64,000 bases of DNA, from contig NZ_JABWRE020000001.1 in NCBI RefSeq assembly GCF_014268815.2, positions 4,779,001-4,843,000 on the forward strand, read 5' to 3'. Under the pieces are notes generated by a model. That model was not told the origin of the DNA. It searched no databases and worked only from the letters and a program-made list of their open reading frames with translations. Both the position numbers and the translations under genes were made by a program. This document shows positions 16,990 to 27,148 of the stretch, in pieces. Numbering within the stretch: the stretch's first letter is position 1; every line of letters starts with the position of its first letter. This DNA is from Pseudomonas urmiensis. GTDB lineage: Bacteria > Pseudomonadota > Gammaproteobacteria > Pseudomonadales > Pseudomonadaceae.

Positions 16990-18113
16990 GCTGGGGCACT
17001 GGCCGGGGCCGAAGCGGTCGAGGCTGGCGCTGCCGAGTTGGTCGCAGAGGCCGAGCTGCTCGCGGACGGTGCAGGCTTGGCTTCGGCTGGCTTGCTTTCG
17101 ACCTTGGCAGCGGCAGGCTTGGCTACGGCTGGTTTGGCGGCAGCTGGCTTGGCCGGTGCTTTAGCGGCAGCGGGCTTGGCGGCGGGTTTGGCAGCGGTTT
17201 TCACGGGTGCCTTGGCAGCGGCCGGTTTGGCAGCAGGTTTGGCCGCGGCGGGCTTGGCAGCCGGTTTAGCAGCAGCGGTTTTGGCCGGTGCTTTGGCGGC
17301 GGCTGGTTTGGCTGCAGGTTTCGCTGCAGCAGCTTTAGCAGGCGCTTTGGCAGCTACTGGCTTGGCGGCTGGCTTGGCGGCTGGCTTGGCAGCAGATTTG
17401 GCTGCAGCGGTCTTGGCCGGGGCCTTGGCGGCTGCCGGTTTCGCGGCAGTTTTGGCAGCTGGCTTGGCGGCAGCGGTTCTAGCCGGGGCCTTGGCTGCGG
17501 CTGGCTTAGCAGCAGGTTTGGCAGCAGGTTTGGCTGCGGCGGTTTTCGCCGGGGCCTTGGCGGCAGCGGGTTTAGCTGCGGTTCTGGCTGCTGGCTTAGC
17601 GGCAGCGGTTTTTGCTGGTGCTTTGGCGGCGGTGGCTTTCACCGCTGGCTTGGCAGCCGACTTAGTCGCAGCAGGTTTGGCTGCAGTTTTGCTGGCAGCA
17701 GGCTTGGCAGCAGCACGCTGGCCGAGGGCCTTGCCGGCTGCTTCACGCACTTTGCCAACACCCTGGGCAAGTTTCAGGCTTTCCTGAGCATCACGCTTGA
17801 GTTGCTGGATATAAGTACGGGTCTGCGATTGACGCTCCTTGAGTGAATCGAGCAATGCTTCAAGTTCACCCGCGGCTTTATGCGCCTTGTTCTGCGCCTT
17901 GGCTTTGCCGGCCTTGGCCGCGTCCTGCAATTTCAGACGCGAGTTGTGCAGTTTTTCCTGCGCCTTGCCACGTTGCTTTTCCAACTTTGCCAACAGTTTC
18001 TCTGCATCCGCCAGCGCTTGCGAGCAGGCATCTTCCAGATGTTCGAGCAGGCTACCGGAAAGTTGCTGGAGCAGGTGCAACGGCGTACTTACTGGCTTCT
18101 TCTTGGCCGACAT
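16965..18113 (-). CDS. algP: AlgP, histone H1-like alginate regulatory protein
   Basis: This 382-residue basic protein has an N-terminal helical, coiled-coil-like part (residues 1-125). A C-terminal tail of roughly 200 residues is built from KPAA, KTAAAKPAA and KAPAKTAAA repeats, which resembles eukaryotic histone H1 and binds DNA. It ends in a Ser/Ala/Pro-rich stretch. P. aeruginosa AlgP is a known activator of algD transcription and sits in the same algQ-algP neighbourhood. Repeat number is known to vary between strains. Confidence 0.92.
   Translation of the reverse strand: MSAKKKPVSTPLHLLQQLSGSLLEHLEDACSQALADAEKLLAKLEKQRGKAQEKLHNSRLKLQDAAKAGKAKAQNKAHKAAGELEALLDSLKERQSQTRTYIQQLKRDAQESLKLAQGVGKVREAAGKALGQRAAAKPAASKTAAKPAATKSAAKPAVKATAAKAPAKTAAAKPAARTAAKPAAAKAPAKTAAAKPAAKPAAKPAAAKAPARTAAAKPAAKTAAKPAAAKAPAKTAAAKSAAKPAAKPAAKPVAAKAPAKAAAAKPAAKPAAAKAPAKTAAAKPAAKPAAAKPAAKPAAAKAPVKTAAKPAAKPAAAKAPAKPAAAKPAVAKPAAAKVESKPAEAKPAPSASSSASATNSAAPASTASAPASAPAQTPSSAS
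17150..17710. repeat. Imperfect tandem repeats coding for the AlgP KPAA tail
   Basis: Short units (reading TTGGCAGC, GGTTTGGC on the plus strand) repeat in 12- to 75-bp periods over about 560 bp, with third-base drift between copies. They encode the Lys-Pro-Ala-Ala tail, and they open long meaningless frames on the opposite strand. Confidence 0.85.
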
Positions 18114-18336
18114 GGTTTACCTCCTGGCTGACGAGATTGCGGCTCATACTATGCTTCTGCTGCTACCGCCGCTAGGGCATGTTGACAGTATTGTTAGCGC
18201 CGCGTTGCATGCCTGGGCAAAGTTGTTATCTTGCAGCTCCGTGCAAGTGTAGTTCGCCATTAAAGTATTGCTGATATTTACACGGGGCCGACAACAAGGC
18301 TGGCATACTTGCCACTCTTCGCAGCAGGAGTCGACC

Positions 18337-19002
18337 GTGCCTCGTTATCTTGTTTTTGGCCTGTGCCTGATGGCGCCCTTCGCCCTCGCCGCCGCTGATA
18401 AACCATCGTCCAACGACCAGGACCTGGCCTACAGCCTGGGCGCCAGCCTTGGCGAACGGCTGCGCCAGGAAGTCCCCGGCCTGCAACTCGATGCCCTGGT
18501 CGAGGGCCTGCGCCAGGCTTATCAGGACAAACCCCTGAAGCTCGACAAGGCGCGCATGCAGCGCATTCTTGAGCAGCACGAAGAGCAGGCCAATGCCGCT
18601 TCCGAGCAGACTCAGGTGAACCAACTCAAGGCCGTGGAAACGCGCTTCATGGCTAACGAACGCGCCCGCAAAGGCGTACACGAATTGCCCGAAGGTATTC
18701 TCTACAGCGAGTTGGTCGCAGGCACTGGTGCTCAGCCAAAGGCCACCGGCAAGGTGCAGGTGCGCTACGTAGGGAAGTTGCCGGACGGTTCGGTGTTCGA
18801 TCAGAACCAGCAACCACAATGGTTCAGCCTGGACTCGGTAATCGAAGGGTGGCAGGTGGCACTGCCGAAGATGAAGGCGGGCGGCAAGTGGCGGCTGGTG
18901 ATTCCATCGGCCCAGGCTTACGGCGCCGAAGGTGCGGGCGACTTGATCGCGCCCTACACCCCGCTGGTGTTCGAGATCGAACTGCTGTCGGTGGCGGACT
19001 GA
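18337..19002 (+). CDS. FKBP-type peptidyl-prolyl isomerase, exported
   Basis: This 221-residue protein has an N-terminal signal peptide (PRYLVFGLCLMAPFALAAA), an FKBP_N helical dimerisation domain (about 25-110, starting LAYSLGASLGERL) and a C-terminal FKBP domain (about 125-221: VQVRYVGKLPDGSVFD, WQVALPKMKAGGKWRLVIPS, AYG). It is like FkpA/Mip periplasmic foldases. Start is GTG at 18337, 6 nt after CAGGAG; the upstream ATG would lose the signal peptide. Confidence 0.88.
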   Translation: MPRYLVFGLCLMAPFALAAADKPSSNDQDLAYSLGASLGERLRQEVPGLQLDALVEGLRQAYQDKPLKLDKARMQRILEQHEEQANAASEQTQVNQLKAVETRFMANERARKGVHELPEGILYSELVAGTGAQPKATGKVQVRYVGKLPDGSVFDQNQQPQWFSLDSVIEGWQVALPKMKAGGKWRLVIPSAQAYGAEGAGDLIAPYTPLVFEIELLSVAD

Positions 19003-19011
19003 TCCGGGCCA

Positions 19012-19482
19012 TCAGGCCTGGACCGCATCCTCTTGCTTGTGGGCGTTGTGCAGCACTTCGATCAGGCAGTCTTCCAGTTCGAAGCGCTCACGTAGCAAGG
19101 CACCGAGCTTGCTCAACTTGTCGGCGAATCGCTCAGGGTCGGTGCACTCACCTTTGGCACAGTGGTCGTTGAACGCCAGGGCGATCTGAGTGCTGTCATC
19201 GATGCGCGGGTTGATCTGGGTAGCCAGCTCCAAGGCACCCTGATCACCGAAGGCCTTGGCTTCGCTGACCAGCTGTTCGCTGATTTCGAAATGCCAGGCC
19301 GAGACATAGTCGACCAACACCGCGCAGAAACCGCTGTTCTTGTCCTTGTCGGCGAAGGCCGGCTTGGCATCGCGCAGGGCACGGAAAGACTGCACCAGCT
19401 CCTCGCGTTCCTGGAGCCAACGGTCAATCAGCTTGTGAACCCCGCCCCAGCGTTCCTGGGCATTCTGACAACTATCGAGCAT
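19012..19482 (-). CDS. algQ: AlgQ / Rsd family anti-sigma-70 factor
   Basis: This 156-residue all-helical protein begins MLDSCQNAQERWGGVHKLIDRWL, as in AlgQ and E. coli Rsd. Rsd binds domain 4 of sigma-70 and frees core RNA polymerase for other sigma factors; in P. aeruginosa AlgQ affects alginate and siderophore genes. Start 19482 was chosen by similarity and an AAGGGAAG upstream. Neighbours AlgP and AlgR agree with the call. Confidence 0.9.
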   Translation of the reverse strand: MLDSCQNAQERWGGVHKLIDRWLQEREELVQSFRALRDAKPAFADKDKNSGFCAVLVDYVSAWHFEISEQLVSEAKAFGDQGALELATQINPRIDDSTQIALAFNDHCAKGECTDPERFADKLSKLGALLRERFELEDCLIEVLHNAHKQEDAVQA

Positions 19483-19713
19483 GGCGATTCTTCCCTTCTG
19501 GGTAGATGCCGCTGCACCTCGTTCCACAACTCTGCGGCACAAAGGTGACATCAGCAGGACGGCATCGAGCAGTTGTGTTTTTCGGTATCCGTGCAGGGAG
19601 ATTATTCCCGCACGTGCTGCCCTTCAAGGTACGCATTGGACAAAGTTCATACAAGCGTTTCATCCCTGGGTATTACGCCATTGGTCGAGCAACCGGCCCA
19701 GGCTTGCGCCAAG

Positions 19714-20220
19714 TCAAAGCGTGTTGAGGGTGCGGAAACGATACGCCAACAGGCGCGACAGGGGCAGCGCCGCGAGCAGCAGGAAGGCCAGCAGGCTCCA
19801 TTCGGGCAGGGTCAGGTCAAGAAAGCTCCAGGTCAGCGAGCCGCAGTCCGGGCCGCCCAACAAAAACGTCTTCAGACCCTGGCTCCAGGAGTGCTCGAAA
19901 AGCCTGCCGATAGGCGCCGGGCAGGTCTCGATAGGCATGCCGCTGCCCTGCAGCCAGACATGCCGCGCCGCCAACAGCGCGCCACCTGCCGAGCAGGCCA
20001 GCGTCAGCCGCGCATAGGTGCGCCAGCCCAGCCCCGACGGCGCGTGAACAACTGCACACAAGCAGACCATGGCGTACAGCGCCAACAGCAGGCGCTGGCT
20101 ATAGCACAGCGAGCACGGCGCAAGGCCCAGGCTGCTTTCCAGTACGAAGGTTGCGCTCAGGATCGCCAGCGAGGCGAGCAAGGCAGGCAGGTAGCAAATT
20201 CGATAACGGGCCAGCGACAT
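19714..20220 (-). CDS. dsbB: DsbB/DsbH-type disulfide bond formation protein
   Basis: A 168-residue inner-membrane quinone reductase of the DsbB family with four membrane segments. Redox cysteines appear as C36-S-L-C39 in the first periplasmic loop and as CPAP (C100) and PDC (C126) in the second. It reoxidises DsbA with ubiquinone. The place beside hemY and algQ is that of dsbH in P. aeruginosa. Confidence 0.88.
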   Translation of the reverse strand: MSLARYRICYLPALLASLAILSATFVLESSLGLAPCSLCYSQRLLLALYAMVCLCAVVHAPSGLGWRTYARLTLACSAGGALLAARHVWLQGSGMPIETCPAPIGRLFEHSWSQGLKTFLLGGPDCGSLTWSFLDLTLPEWSLLAFLLLAALPLSRLLAYRFRTLNTL

Positions 20221-20402
20221 GAGCGATGTAGGTCCCGGGGTAGTCAGTGACGTGATTTGAAACGGTAGAGGAAAGCGACAGTTTGTTTCAAGGCACTACA
20301 GTAGAGACAAGTCGCTGATTGCGCGGGAAAAGTTTCAACTTTGCGTAGGAAGATTCTGATGGCGGTCCTGTAACCCGGCCGAATGCTTGTGGATAAACGC
20401 CG

Positions 20403-20441
20403 TACCCCCGGACCTGCACATCATTGCGCAGGTCCGGAGGT
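20403..20441 (-). terminator. Hairpin after hemY
   Basis: CCGGACCTGC and GCAGGTCCGG form a 10-bp stem just past the hemY stop. No T-run follows, so termination strength is uncertain. Confidence 0.45.
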
Positions 20442-20444
20442 GGG

Positions 20445-21683
20445 TCAGGCGCGTACGCCCTCGGGCAGCGGCAGCGCCAGCAGGCGCTCATCCAGCAACC
20501 CCAAGCCCTCCTGGAACAACTGATTGCTGCGCTCGATCTCGCCTAATCCTGCGAGCAGACGCGCAAGCTCGGCACAGGTTTCTGGATTGCGCTCCAGGCG
20601 CAAGCTGCTTTCCAGATAGTCACGAGCTTTGCCCCAGAGACGATTCTGCAGGCTCAGGCGGCCCAGCGTGAGCAGCAGGCTTGGGTCTTGCGGGTGGTCC
20701 TTGAGCCACCCTTCGGCGGTCTGCAACTGCCGCGCGGGGTCTTCACCGCGCACCAGCCCGTAGAGCCTGGCCAGGTGGCTCTCGTATTGACGCTTGAGTG
20801 CCGCGCGCAGCACCTGTTCGGCTTCACCCTGGGCGCCTACCTGGCGCAGCTGTTCGGCGCAGGCCAAGACCAGTTGCGGCTCTTGGCGCTGGGCCGAGGT
20901 CAGCTGCTGCCAGGCGCGCTCCAAGGCTTGGCGCGCGCTCTGGGAGTCTTCTCCTCGGGTCGTCGCCAGATTCAGGTTTTGCCCCCAGGCACGCTGTTCC
21001 AGCTCGGCCAGCTCGTTAGCCGGCAACACCTTGCCCTTGCGCAGCTCGGGCAGCAGGCGAATCAGCGCCGGCCAATCGCCGCGCTGCAGGTACAATCGCT
21101 GCAACAGACGCAGCACCTGGCCGTTGTGCGGGTGACGCTCGTGCATCGCCAGCAAGGTTTCCAAGGCGCCATCGGCTTCACCACGGTCCATCTGCAGTTG
21201 CGCATGGGTCAAGGCAATCGCCAGTTCTGCTTGCGGCTGACGCTCCAGGGCGCGCTCCAGCAGGTTGTCGCTGTCTTCGCTGCGGCCCAGCTCGTTGGCT
21301 GCACGCGCAGCACCGAGGTAGTACAGCAGCGGCTGGCGCTCGGCCTCGGCGGCGCGATGCAGGTGACGCTGAGCGCTGGCCCAGCGGCCTTCGGCCAGAT
21401 CCAGCTGGCCTTGCTCGACAGCGATGCGCGTGCGCCGACGGCGGTTGCGCCGCGACCAAGGGTTGACCACACCACTGGAGGTCAACACCAGGCCAATCAG
21501 GTAACGCAGCAGCCACACTGCCAGGACGATACCCACCAACGCGCCCAACGCGGCCCACAAGCCAGACTGGTAGCGAAAGCTGCCATAGGCGATCAGTACG
21601 TAGCCGCTGTGCTTGGCAATGGCGATGCCCAACGCTGCGGCTACTACGATCGCCACTACTGCCAGCAGGTAGACCCGCTTCAT
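20445..21683 (-). CDS. hemY: HemY, heme biosynthesis-associated TPR protein
   Basis: This 412-residue inner-membrane protein has two N-terminal hydrophobic segments (residues 4-24 and 42-68) and a long TPR-like helical domain facing the periplasm (repeats such as LYYLGAARAANELGRSEDSDNLLERAL). It is the proteobacterial HemY of the hemCDXY operon, not the Bacillus oxidase of that name. Its exact role is not settled. The ATG overlaps the hemX stop by 4 bp. Confidence 0.9.
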   Translation of the reverse strand: MKRVYLLAVVAIVVAAALGIAIAKHSGYVLIAYGSFRYQSGLWAALGALVGIVLAVWLLRYLIGLVLTSSGVVNPWSRRNRRRRTRIAVEQGQLDLAEGRWASAQRHLHRAAEAERQPLLYYLGAARAANELGRSEDSDNLLERALERQPQAELAIALTHAQLQMDRGEADGALETLLAMHERHPHNGQVLRLLQRLYLQRGDWPALIRLLPELRKGKVLPANELAELEQRAWGQNLNLATTRGEDSQSARQALERAWQQLTSAQRQEPQLVLACAEQLRQVGAQGEAEQVLRAALKRQYESHLARLYGLVRGEDPARQLQTAEGWLKDHPQDPSLLLTLGRLSLQNRLWGKARDYLESSLRLERNPETCAELARLLAGLGEIERSNQLFQEGLGLLDERLLALPLPEGVRA

Positions 21684-22780
21684 GGCTTGCCCCCTTCTGC
21701 TTCAGTCGGCAGATGGCGGCGCTGGATGTAGGCCTGCACTGCGGCCAGGCTTTCGCTCAAATCGGGGGTAACTACCGAGACCGGCTGTTCGGCCAAGGCG
21801 TTCAAGCTGTCGAGCATGGCCTTACTTTGCGGGTTGTCGGCGTTGAAGTTGGCCAGCAGCACGCTGCGGGCATCGTCCAGGGCCTGGGTATAGACCTTTG
21901 CCTCACCATTGAGGGCCGCCCACTGGGCTTGCTCGATGGTCAGGCTCAGGGCCAGGCGCAACTGATTGAGCGACTGCCCGGCCAGCAGTGGGCGGACGTT
22001 GTCGTCTGCGTTGAATTCGATCTGGAAGTACTTGGAAATCTCTGCCCACCACTGCGACCAGCGGCTGGCACCATCGCCGTCGGAGGTCAGCGCGCCGAGG
22101 GCGTCGGCATTGCCATCGAACTCTGGCGACTGGGCGCTCAGTTGCTGGACTTGCTCGCGCTGGGCAGCCAGCTTGAGGAACAGGCCGGTGCGGTCTGGTT
22201 GCGCAGTGCTGTTGAGGGTAGCCAGGCTGCGGGCCAGTTGCTCGCGAGCGGCGAAGGCACCTGGATCGCTTTGTTCACGCAGAATCTCGTCAGCGCCTTC
22301 GACCAGGGCCTTGGCACTGGTGATGTCTTGCAGGGCGGACAAGCGCAGGGTCGCCAGGCGCAACAGGTGTTCGGCTTCAGCCAGGCGCCATTCCTTGCGG
22401 CTCTCGCCCAGCACGGTTTCCAGGCGTTGGCTCAGGCGCTGCTGATCGCCCTGCAGCTGCGACACCAGGCGGCGCCGATCTTCCAACTCACTGGCTGCCG
22501 GCAGACTGGCCAGCTGGGCGCTGATTTGTTGATCGCGCTGCTGCAAGGCAGCGGTCTGCTCGCTCAGCGCTTCGAGGCGCTGGCCCTGGCCTTGCTCGCT
22601 GCCTTGCAGCTGTCGCACCTGCCAGACGCCCCAGCCCCCGACCGCGACCCCGGCGGCACCGAGCAGCAACGCCAGCACTGCAAGGCCATTGCCTGAACGC
22701 TTGGCGGGCTTTGCGGCTGGGGTTTCCAGCGCGTCGGCTGCGGTGGGCTGTTCGTTGTTGGACAAGACAGTTTCGCTCAC
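21680..22780 (-). CDS. hemX: HemX, membrane-anchored protein of the hem operon
   Basis: A 366-residue protein with a short cytoplasmic N-terminus, one membrane segment (about residues 31-54) and a periplasmic coiled-coil domain (RLEALSEQTAALQQRDQQIS) with the HemX signature EWRLAEAEHLLRLATLRL. It is often labelled uroporphyrinogen-III C-methyltransferase, but no SUMT methylase domain is visible. It is coupled to hemY by overlap. Confidence 0.9.
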   Translation of the reverse strand: MSETVLSNNEQPTAADALETPAAKPAKRSGNGLAVLALLLGAAGVAVGGWGVWQVRQLQGSEQGQGQRLEALSEQTAALQQRDQQISAQLASLPAASELEDRRRLVSQLQGDQQRLSQRLETVLGESRKEWRLAEAEHLLRLATLRLSALQDITSAKALVEGADEILREQSDPGAFAAREQLARSLATLNSTAQPDRTGLFLKLAAQREQVQQLSAQSPEFDGNADALGALTSDGDGASRWSQWWAEISKYFQIEFNADDNVRPLLAGQSLNQLRLALSLTIEQAQWAALNGEAKVYTQALDDARSVLLANFNADNPQSKAMLDSLNALAEQPVSVVTPDLSESLAAVQAYIQRRHLPTEAEGGKP

Positions 22781-22825
22781 GTATCCATCCTTTGCATGGG
22801 GGCGCGTCGCTCTGAGCTTAGCGCC

Positions 22826-23593
22826 TTAAGAGGCAGGTGCAGCGCTGCGCTGCACAGCTGCCAGCAAGGCCGTGGCACTGGCGCCACGGCAATCCACAAT
22901 GTGTTGGGCGCCGGCCGCTCGCGCTTGCTCGGCTACCCGCGGGCTTGGCACGAACAACGGCAAATGCGCCAAACGTGGCCAATCTGCACCTGCCAGCTGG
23001 CGCAAGTGTGCAAAACCCTGCCCACTGCTGACCACCAGGCCATTGAGGCGTTCCGCTTCGATCTGGCGTACCAGTGTGCCCGGCGGGTACTGCGGCAGGC
23101 AGCGGCGATACAGTTCCAGATAATCGACACTAGCACCTTGCTCAGCAAGACGCTCTGCCAGCAGTTCACGACCTCCGACACCGCGGATGATCAATACCCG
23201 TGAATCCGCCCTGGCGGTAGCCTTACGCAGATCGGGTAGCTCAAGCAAGGCCTCGCTGTCATCACCTGCAGTAGGGCAAGTCACCAAAAGCCCAGCATCC
23301 TCAAGCACGCGGGCGGTCGCTTCACCCACCGTGAACCAGCCCTCGCGGGGTGCTTGCAGGCCGGTCTGGGCGAGCCGTTCGAGCAATAAGCGGGCAGCCG
23401 GCTTGCTCACCACGATGAAGGCCTGGTAGCGCTGTAGCTCGCTCAGGCGCAGGGTTTGTGGCGGGTCCAGGGCAACTGGCTCGATCGCCAACAGCGGCAG
23501 GCTGCTGCTGGCGATACCGGCAAGCGCCAGGCTGTGCGCCAGTGCCGCACAATCCTCTTCAGGTCGGGTCAGCAGCAAGCGCCAGGGGCTCAC
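22826..23593 (-). CDS. hemD: Uroporphyrinogen-III synthase
   Basis: A 255-residue cytosolic enzyme that closes hydroxymethylbilane into uroporphyrinogen III with inversion of ring D. It shows the two-domain layout, starting [15 protein letters not shown], with [14 protein letters not shown] and the later [11 protein letters not shown]. The start is GTG at 23593, overlapping the hemC stop as GTGA; the longer ATG frame lies inside hemC and is not conserved. Confidence 0.9.
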   Translation of the reverse strand: MSPWRLLLTRPEEDCAALAHSLALAGIASSSLPLLAIEPVALDPPQTLRLSELQRYQAFIVVSKPAARLLLERLAQTGLQAPREGWFTVGEATARVLEDAGLLVTCPTAGDDSEALLELPDLRKATARADSRVLIIRGVGGRELLAERLAEQGASVDYLELYRRCLPQYPPGTLVRQIEAERLNGLVVSSGQGFAHLRQLAGADWPRLAHLPLFVPSPRVAEQARAAGAQHIVDCRGASATALLAAVQRSAAPAS

Positions 23594-24531
23594 GGATGGC
23601 CAGCCTCGCCATAGACTTCCTTGAGGATCGCCTCGGCGCCCTGCCCCAGCAGGTCTTCGGCGACCTGCACGCCCAAGGCTTGGGCTTGCGCGCGCGGCGC
23701 ACGCGCCTCGGCGACCAGCAAGGTGCCGCCACTCGGTTGACCCACCAGGCCACGCAGCCACAGCTGCTCGCCTTCGAGCACCGCGTAGCAGGCAATCGGC
23801 ACTTGGCAGCCGCCATTGAGGTGTTTGTTGAGCGCGCGCTCGGCCACCACTCGGTCGGCGGTATCAATGTGGTGCAGCGGCGCCAGCAAGGCGTGGATTT
23901 CACTGTCGGCGCTGCGGCATTCGATACCTACCGCGCCCTGGCCACCGGCTGGCAGGCTGTCGTCGACGCTGATGCTGGAGGTAATACGGTCTTCAAAACC
24001 CAAGCGAATCAAACCGGCAGCGGCGAGGATAATGGCGTCGTATTCACCAGCATCGAGCTTGGCCAGGCGGGTGTTGACGTTGCCGCGCAGGAACTGGATC
24101 TTCAGATCCGGCCGACGCGCCAGCAGTTGGGCCTGACGACGCAGGCTGGAGGTGCCGACGACGCTGCCCGCTGGCAGCGCTTCAAGACTGGCGAAGCGGT
24201 TGGAAACGAACGCATCACGCGGATCTTCGCGTTCACAGATGCAATACAGACCCAGGCCTTGCGGGAAGTCCATGGGTACATCTTTCATCGAATGCACAGC
24301 GATGTCGGCTTCGTTGTCCAGCAGCGCGGTTTCCAGCTCCTTGACGAACAAGCCCTTGCCGCCAATTTTCGCCAGCGGCGCGTCGAGCAACTTGTCGCCG
24401 CGGCTGACCATGGGCACCAGGCTCACCCGCAGGCCTGGATGAGCCTGTTCCAGGCGCGCTTTGACGTATTCGGCCTGCCACAGGGCCAGGGCACTTTTAC
24501 GGGTGGCAATGCGGATTTCGCGAGTGGACAT
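23590..24531 (-). CDS. hemC: Hydroxymethylbilane synthase (porphobilinogen deaminase)
   Basis: A 313-residue enzyme that links four porphobilinogens into hydroxymethylbilane for heme, siroheme and corrins. Motifs: [12 protein letters not shown] at the start, [19 protein letters not shown], and the dipyrromethane cofactor cysteine in [12 protein letters not shown]. The length equals E. coli HemC. Start [12 protein letters not shown] at 24531. It heads the hemC-hemD-hemX-hemY operon. Confidence 0.95.
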   Translation of the reverse strand: MSTREIRIATRKSALALWQAEYVKARLEQAHPGLRVSLVPMVSRGDKLLDAPLAKIGGKGLFVKELETALLDNEADIAVHSMKDVPMDFPQGLGLYCICEREDPRDAFVSNRFASLEALPAGSVVGTSSLRRQAQLLARRPDLKIQFLRGNVNTRLAKLDAGEYDAIILAAAGLIRLGFEDRITSSISVDDSLPAGGQGAVGIECRSADSEIHALLAPLHHIDTADRVVAERALNKHLNGGCQVPIACYAVLEGEQLWLRGLVGQPSGGTLLVAEARAPRAQAQALGVQVAEDLLGQGAEAILKEVYGEAGHP

Positions 24532-24666
24532 GTAACGCCCCGATGCAGAGAGATGCTGTCGATGATAACAGCTCCTCCGGGTCTGCCTGCAGACCCAGAT
24601 CAGCAATCGACGGCCCTCGCCGCAAAGGCGCGGTGCTGCCCTGCGCGAGCAGCTGCCTGGGTTGTG

Positions 24667-25416
24667 TCAGTGCAGCCCCTGCATCATCTTGCGCACGCCG
24701 GCCACATGCCGGCGGCTGACCGTCAGCGCATCACCGTCCAGCCCTTTGAGGAACAGCTGGAAATGCCCAAGCGGCGTGCGCTGCAAACGCTCGATACGCT
24801 CGCGGGCCACCAGCGCATTGCGGTGAATGCGCACGAAGCGTTCGCCGAACTCGTCCTCAAGCGCCTTGAGCGGTTCATCGAGCAATACTTCCCCGGCCTC
24901 GTGGCGCAGGGTGACGTACTTGTGGTCGGCGATGAAATAGATGACTTGCGGCAGGGGGATCAACTCGATGCCCTTGCGCGTTCGCGCGCTGATATGGCTG
25001 CGCGGATTGCCACCCCCTTCATTGGCCGGGCGTGTCAGCGCCGCCAACTGGGCGCGGTTGGGTTTTTCGGCTTTACGCAGGGCATCACGCAGCGCCTGCG
25101 GCTGAATCGGCTTGGCGACGTGGCTGAGGGTACTGTCCTTGAAGGCTTCACTGTCGTATTCATCGCCAGCGGTGCAGAACACCACAGCTGGCGGCGCTTC
25201 GCGTTCGCACAAGCGTGCAGCGACTTGCAAGCCATCAAGGCCGGGCATGTCGATATCCAGCAGGACCACGTCGGGCTTGTGGCTTTCGATCAGGGCCAGG
25301 GCCTCATCGCCGTTGGTGGCGCTGGGCTCCAGCACGGTGTAGCCCTCCAGCTCGCCTAGCAAGCGGCTTAGGCGTTCGCGGGCTTGGGGTTCGTCATCAA
25401 CGATCAGGACATTCAT
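24667..25416 (-). CDS. algR: AlgR, LytTR-type response regulator
   Basis: A 249-residue regulator. Its receiver domain (residues 1-115) has acidic pocket D7-D8, phospho-acceptor D54 and switch Lys in VAKPIQP; the C-terminal LytTR DNA-binding domain (about 145-245) contains FIADHKYVTLRH and RIHRNALVAR. D54 matches the known P. aeruginosa AlgR site. It controls alginate, twitching motility and virulence there. The partner kinase gene (fimS/algZ), often next to algR, is not in this stretch: argH follows directly on the other strand. Confidence 0.93.
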   Translation of the reverse strand: MNVLIVDDEPQARERLSRLLGELEGYTVLEPSATNGDEALALIESHKPDVVLLDIDMPGLDGLQVAARLCEREAPPAVVFCTAGDEYDSEAFKDSTLSHVAKPIQPQALRDALRKAEKPNRAQLAALTRPANEGGGNPRSHISARTRKGIELIPLPQVIYFIADHKYVTLRHEAGEVLLDEPLKALEDEFGERFVRIHRNALVARERIERLQRTPLGHFQLFLKGLDGDALTVSRRHVAGVRKMMQGLH

Positions 25417-25727
25417 AATTGCGCTGGATTCCTGAATGAGTCTCGCACGGGTATAGCGTAGACAGGTGTGGGTCGACCGACACCGCGGTCACGCTCTAGA
25501 CCGATGCAATGGCCAAAGATTCACTGGTCCGGCAGATTCACTGCCAGTCCTTTGTCCAACTGTAGACGGTCCGTGGAACACTGCCGTTCAATCGCTAAAT
25601 ATCCTTACGCAAGACAGGGTCTGGTGTTTTCTCGCGATTTCAATCGACCGGCGCCCTGCGGCAGCCCGCGCAACCCTGCTATTATCGGCGCCACTTTTTA
25701 TCGTTCACGCCTTCAACGAGTGAATCC
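25417..25727. other. Divergent intergenic region between algR and argH
   Basis: This 311-bp gap must hold the promoters of algR (minus) and argH (plus). I see an AT-richer patch at 25595-25620 (CGCTAAATATCCTTACG) and TATTATCGG at 25679-25687 that could be a -10 for argH. No clear AlgU-type site and no gene is visible. Confidence 0.4.
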
Positions 25728-27122
25728 ATGAGCACCGACAAGACCAATCAGTCCTGGGGCGGCCGCTTCAGTGAGCCCGTCGACGCCTTCGTCGCCCGCT
25801 TCACCGCCTCGGTCGATTTCGACAAGCGCCTGTACCGCCACGACATCATGGGTTCGATCGCCCACGCCACCATGTTGGCGCAGGTCGGCGTACTCAGCGA
25901 CGCCGAGCGCGACACCATCATCGATGGCCTGAAGACCATCCAGGGCGAAATCGAGGCCGGCAACTTCGACTGGCGCGTCGACCTGGAAGACGTGCACATG
26001 AACATCGAAGCGCGCCTGACCGACCGCATCGGCATCACCGGCAAGAAGCTGCACACTGGCCGTAGCCGTAACGATCAGGTGGCCACCGACATCCGCCTGT
26101 GGCTGCGTGACGAGATCGACCTGATCCTGGCCGAAATCACGCGCTTGCAGCAGGGCCTGCTGGAGCAAGCCGAGCGCGAAGCCGAGACCATCATGCCGGG
26201 CTTCACCCACCTGCAGACTGCGCAGCCCGTTACCTTCGGCCACCACCTGCTGGCCTGGTTCGAGATGCTCAGCCGTGACTACGAGCGTCTGGTCGACTGC
26301 CGCAAGCGCGCCAACCGCATGCCCCTGGGCAGCGCCGCGCTGGCCGGCACCACCTACCCGATCGATCGCGAACTGACCTGCAAGCTGCTGGGCTTCGAAG
26401 CTGTGGCCGGCAACTCGCTCGATGGCGTCTCCGACCGTGACTTCGCCATCGAATTCTGTGCCGCCGCCAGCATTGCCATGATGCACCTGTCGCGCTTCTC
26501 CGAAGAGCTGGTGCTGTGGACCAGCGCCCAGTTCCAGTTCATCGACCTGCCTGATCGCTTCTGCACCGGCAGCTCGATCATGCCGCAGAAAAAGAACCCG
26601 GACGTACCGGAGCTGGTACGTGGCAAGAGCGGCCGCGTGTTTGGCGCCCTGACCGGCCTGCTGACCCTGATGAAAGGCCAACCACTGGCCTACAACAAGG
26701 ACAACCAGGAAGACAAAGAGCCGCTGTTCGATGCCGCCGATACCCTGCGCGACTCGCTGCGCGCCTTTGCCGACATGATCCCGGCGATCAAGCCACGTCA
26801 CGCGATCATGCGTGAAGCGGCGCTGCGTGGTTTCTCCACCGCGACCGACCTGGCCGATTACCTGGTACGCCGCGGCCTGCCGTTCCGTGATTGCCACGAG
26901 ATCGTTGGCCATGCGGTGAAGTACGGTGTCGATACTGGTAAAGACTTGGCCGAGATGAGCCTGGACGAGTTGCGCCAGTTCAGCGATCAGATCGAGCAGG
27001 ATGTGTTTGCCGTGTTGACCCTGGAAGGCTCGGTCAATGCGCGTAATCACATTGGCGGTACTGCACCGGCGCAGGTGCGTGCGGCTGTAGTGCGCGGCAA
27101 GGCGTTGCTGGCTGCGCGATAA
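25728..27122 (+). CDS. argH: Argininosuccinate lyase
   Basis: A 464-residue enzyme catalysing the last step of arginine synthesis, splitting argininosuccinate to arginine and fumarate. The family signature [12 protein letters not shown] lies near residue 283, with [13 protein letters not shown] near 105 and the catalytic-site HLQTAQP. Start ATG at 25728 follows ACGAGTGAATCC. Length matches E. coli ArgH (457). Confidence 0.96.
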   Translation: MSTDKTNQSWGGRFSEPVDAFVARFTASVDFDKRLYRHDIMGSIAHATMLAQVGVLSDAERDTIIDGLKTIQGEIEAGNFDWRVDLEDVHMNIEARLTDRIGITGKKLHTGRSRNDQVATDIRLWLRDEIDLILAEITRLQQGLLEQAEREAETIMPGFTHLQTAQPVTFGHHLLAWFEMLSRDYERLVDCRKRANRMPLGSAALAGTTYPIDRELTCKLLGFEAVAGNSLDGVSDRDFAIEFCAAASIAMMHLSRFSEELVLWTSAQFQFIDLPDRFCTGSSIMPQKKNPDVPELVRGKSGRVFGALTGLLTLMKGQPLAYNKDNQEDKEPLFDAADTLRDSLRAFADMIPAIKPRHAIMREAALRGFSTATDLADYLVRRGLPFRDCHEIVGHAVKYGVDTGKDLAEMSLDELRQFSDQIEQDVFAVLTLEGSVNARNHIGGTAPAQVRAAVVRGKALLAAR

Positions 27123-27148
27123 GCTTCATTGCGAGGGCTTCGCCCTCG

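Noticed and set aside
17150..17710. Possible CRISPR-like array
   Set aside because: The repeats are coding, imperfect and directly adjoining without unique spacers.
16842..17846. Gly/Arg- or Ala/Gly-rich plus-strand ORFs opposite algP
   Set aside because: They come from the algP repeat tract read in the wrong direction.
21680..22780. HemX as a true uroporphyrinogen-III methyltransferase
   Set aside because: No SAM-binding or SUMT motif; only the membrane-anchored coiled-coil HemX domain is visible.
23458..25359. 633-residue plus-strand ORF
   Set aside because: Shadow of hemC and algR on the opposite strand, both of which have clear catalytic motifs.
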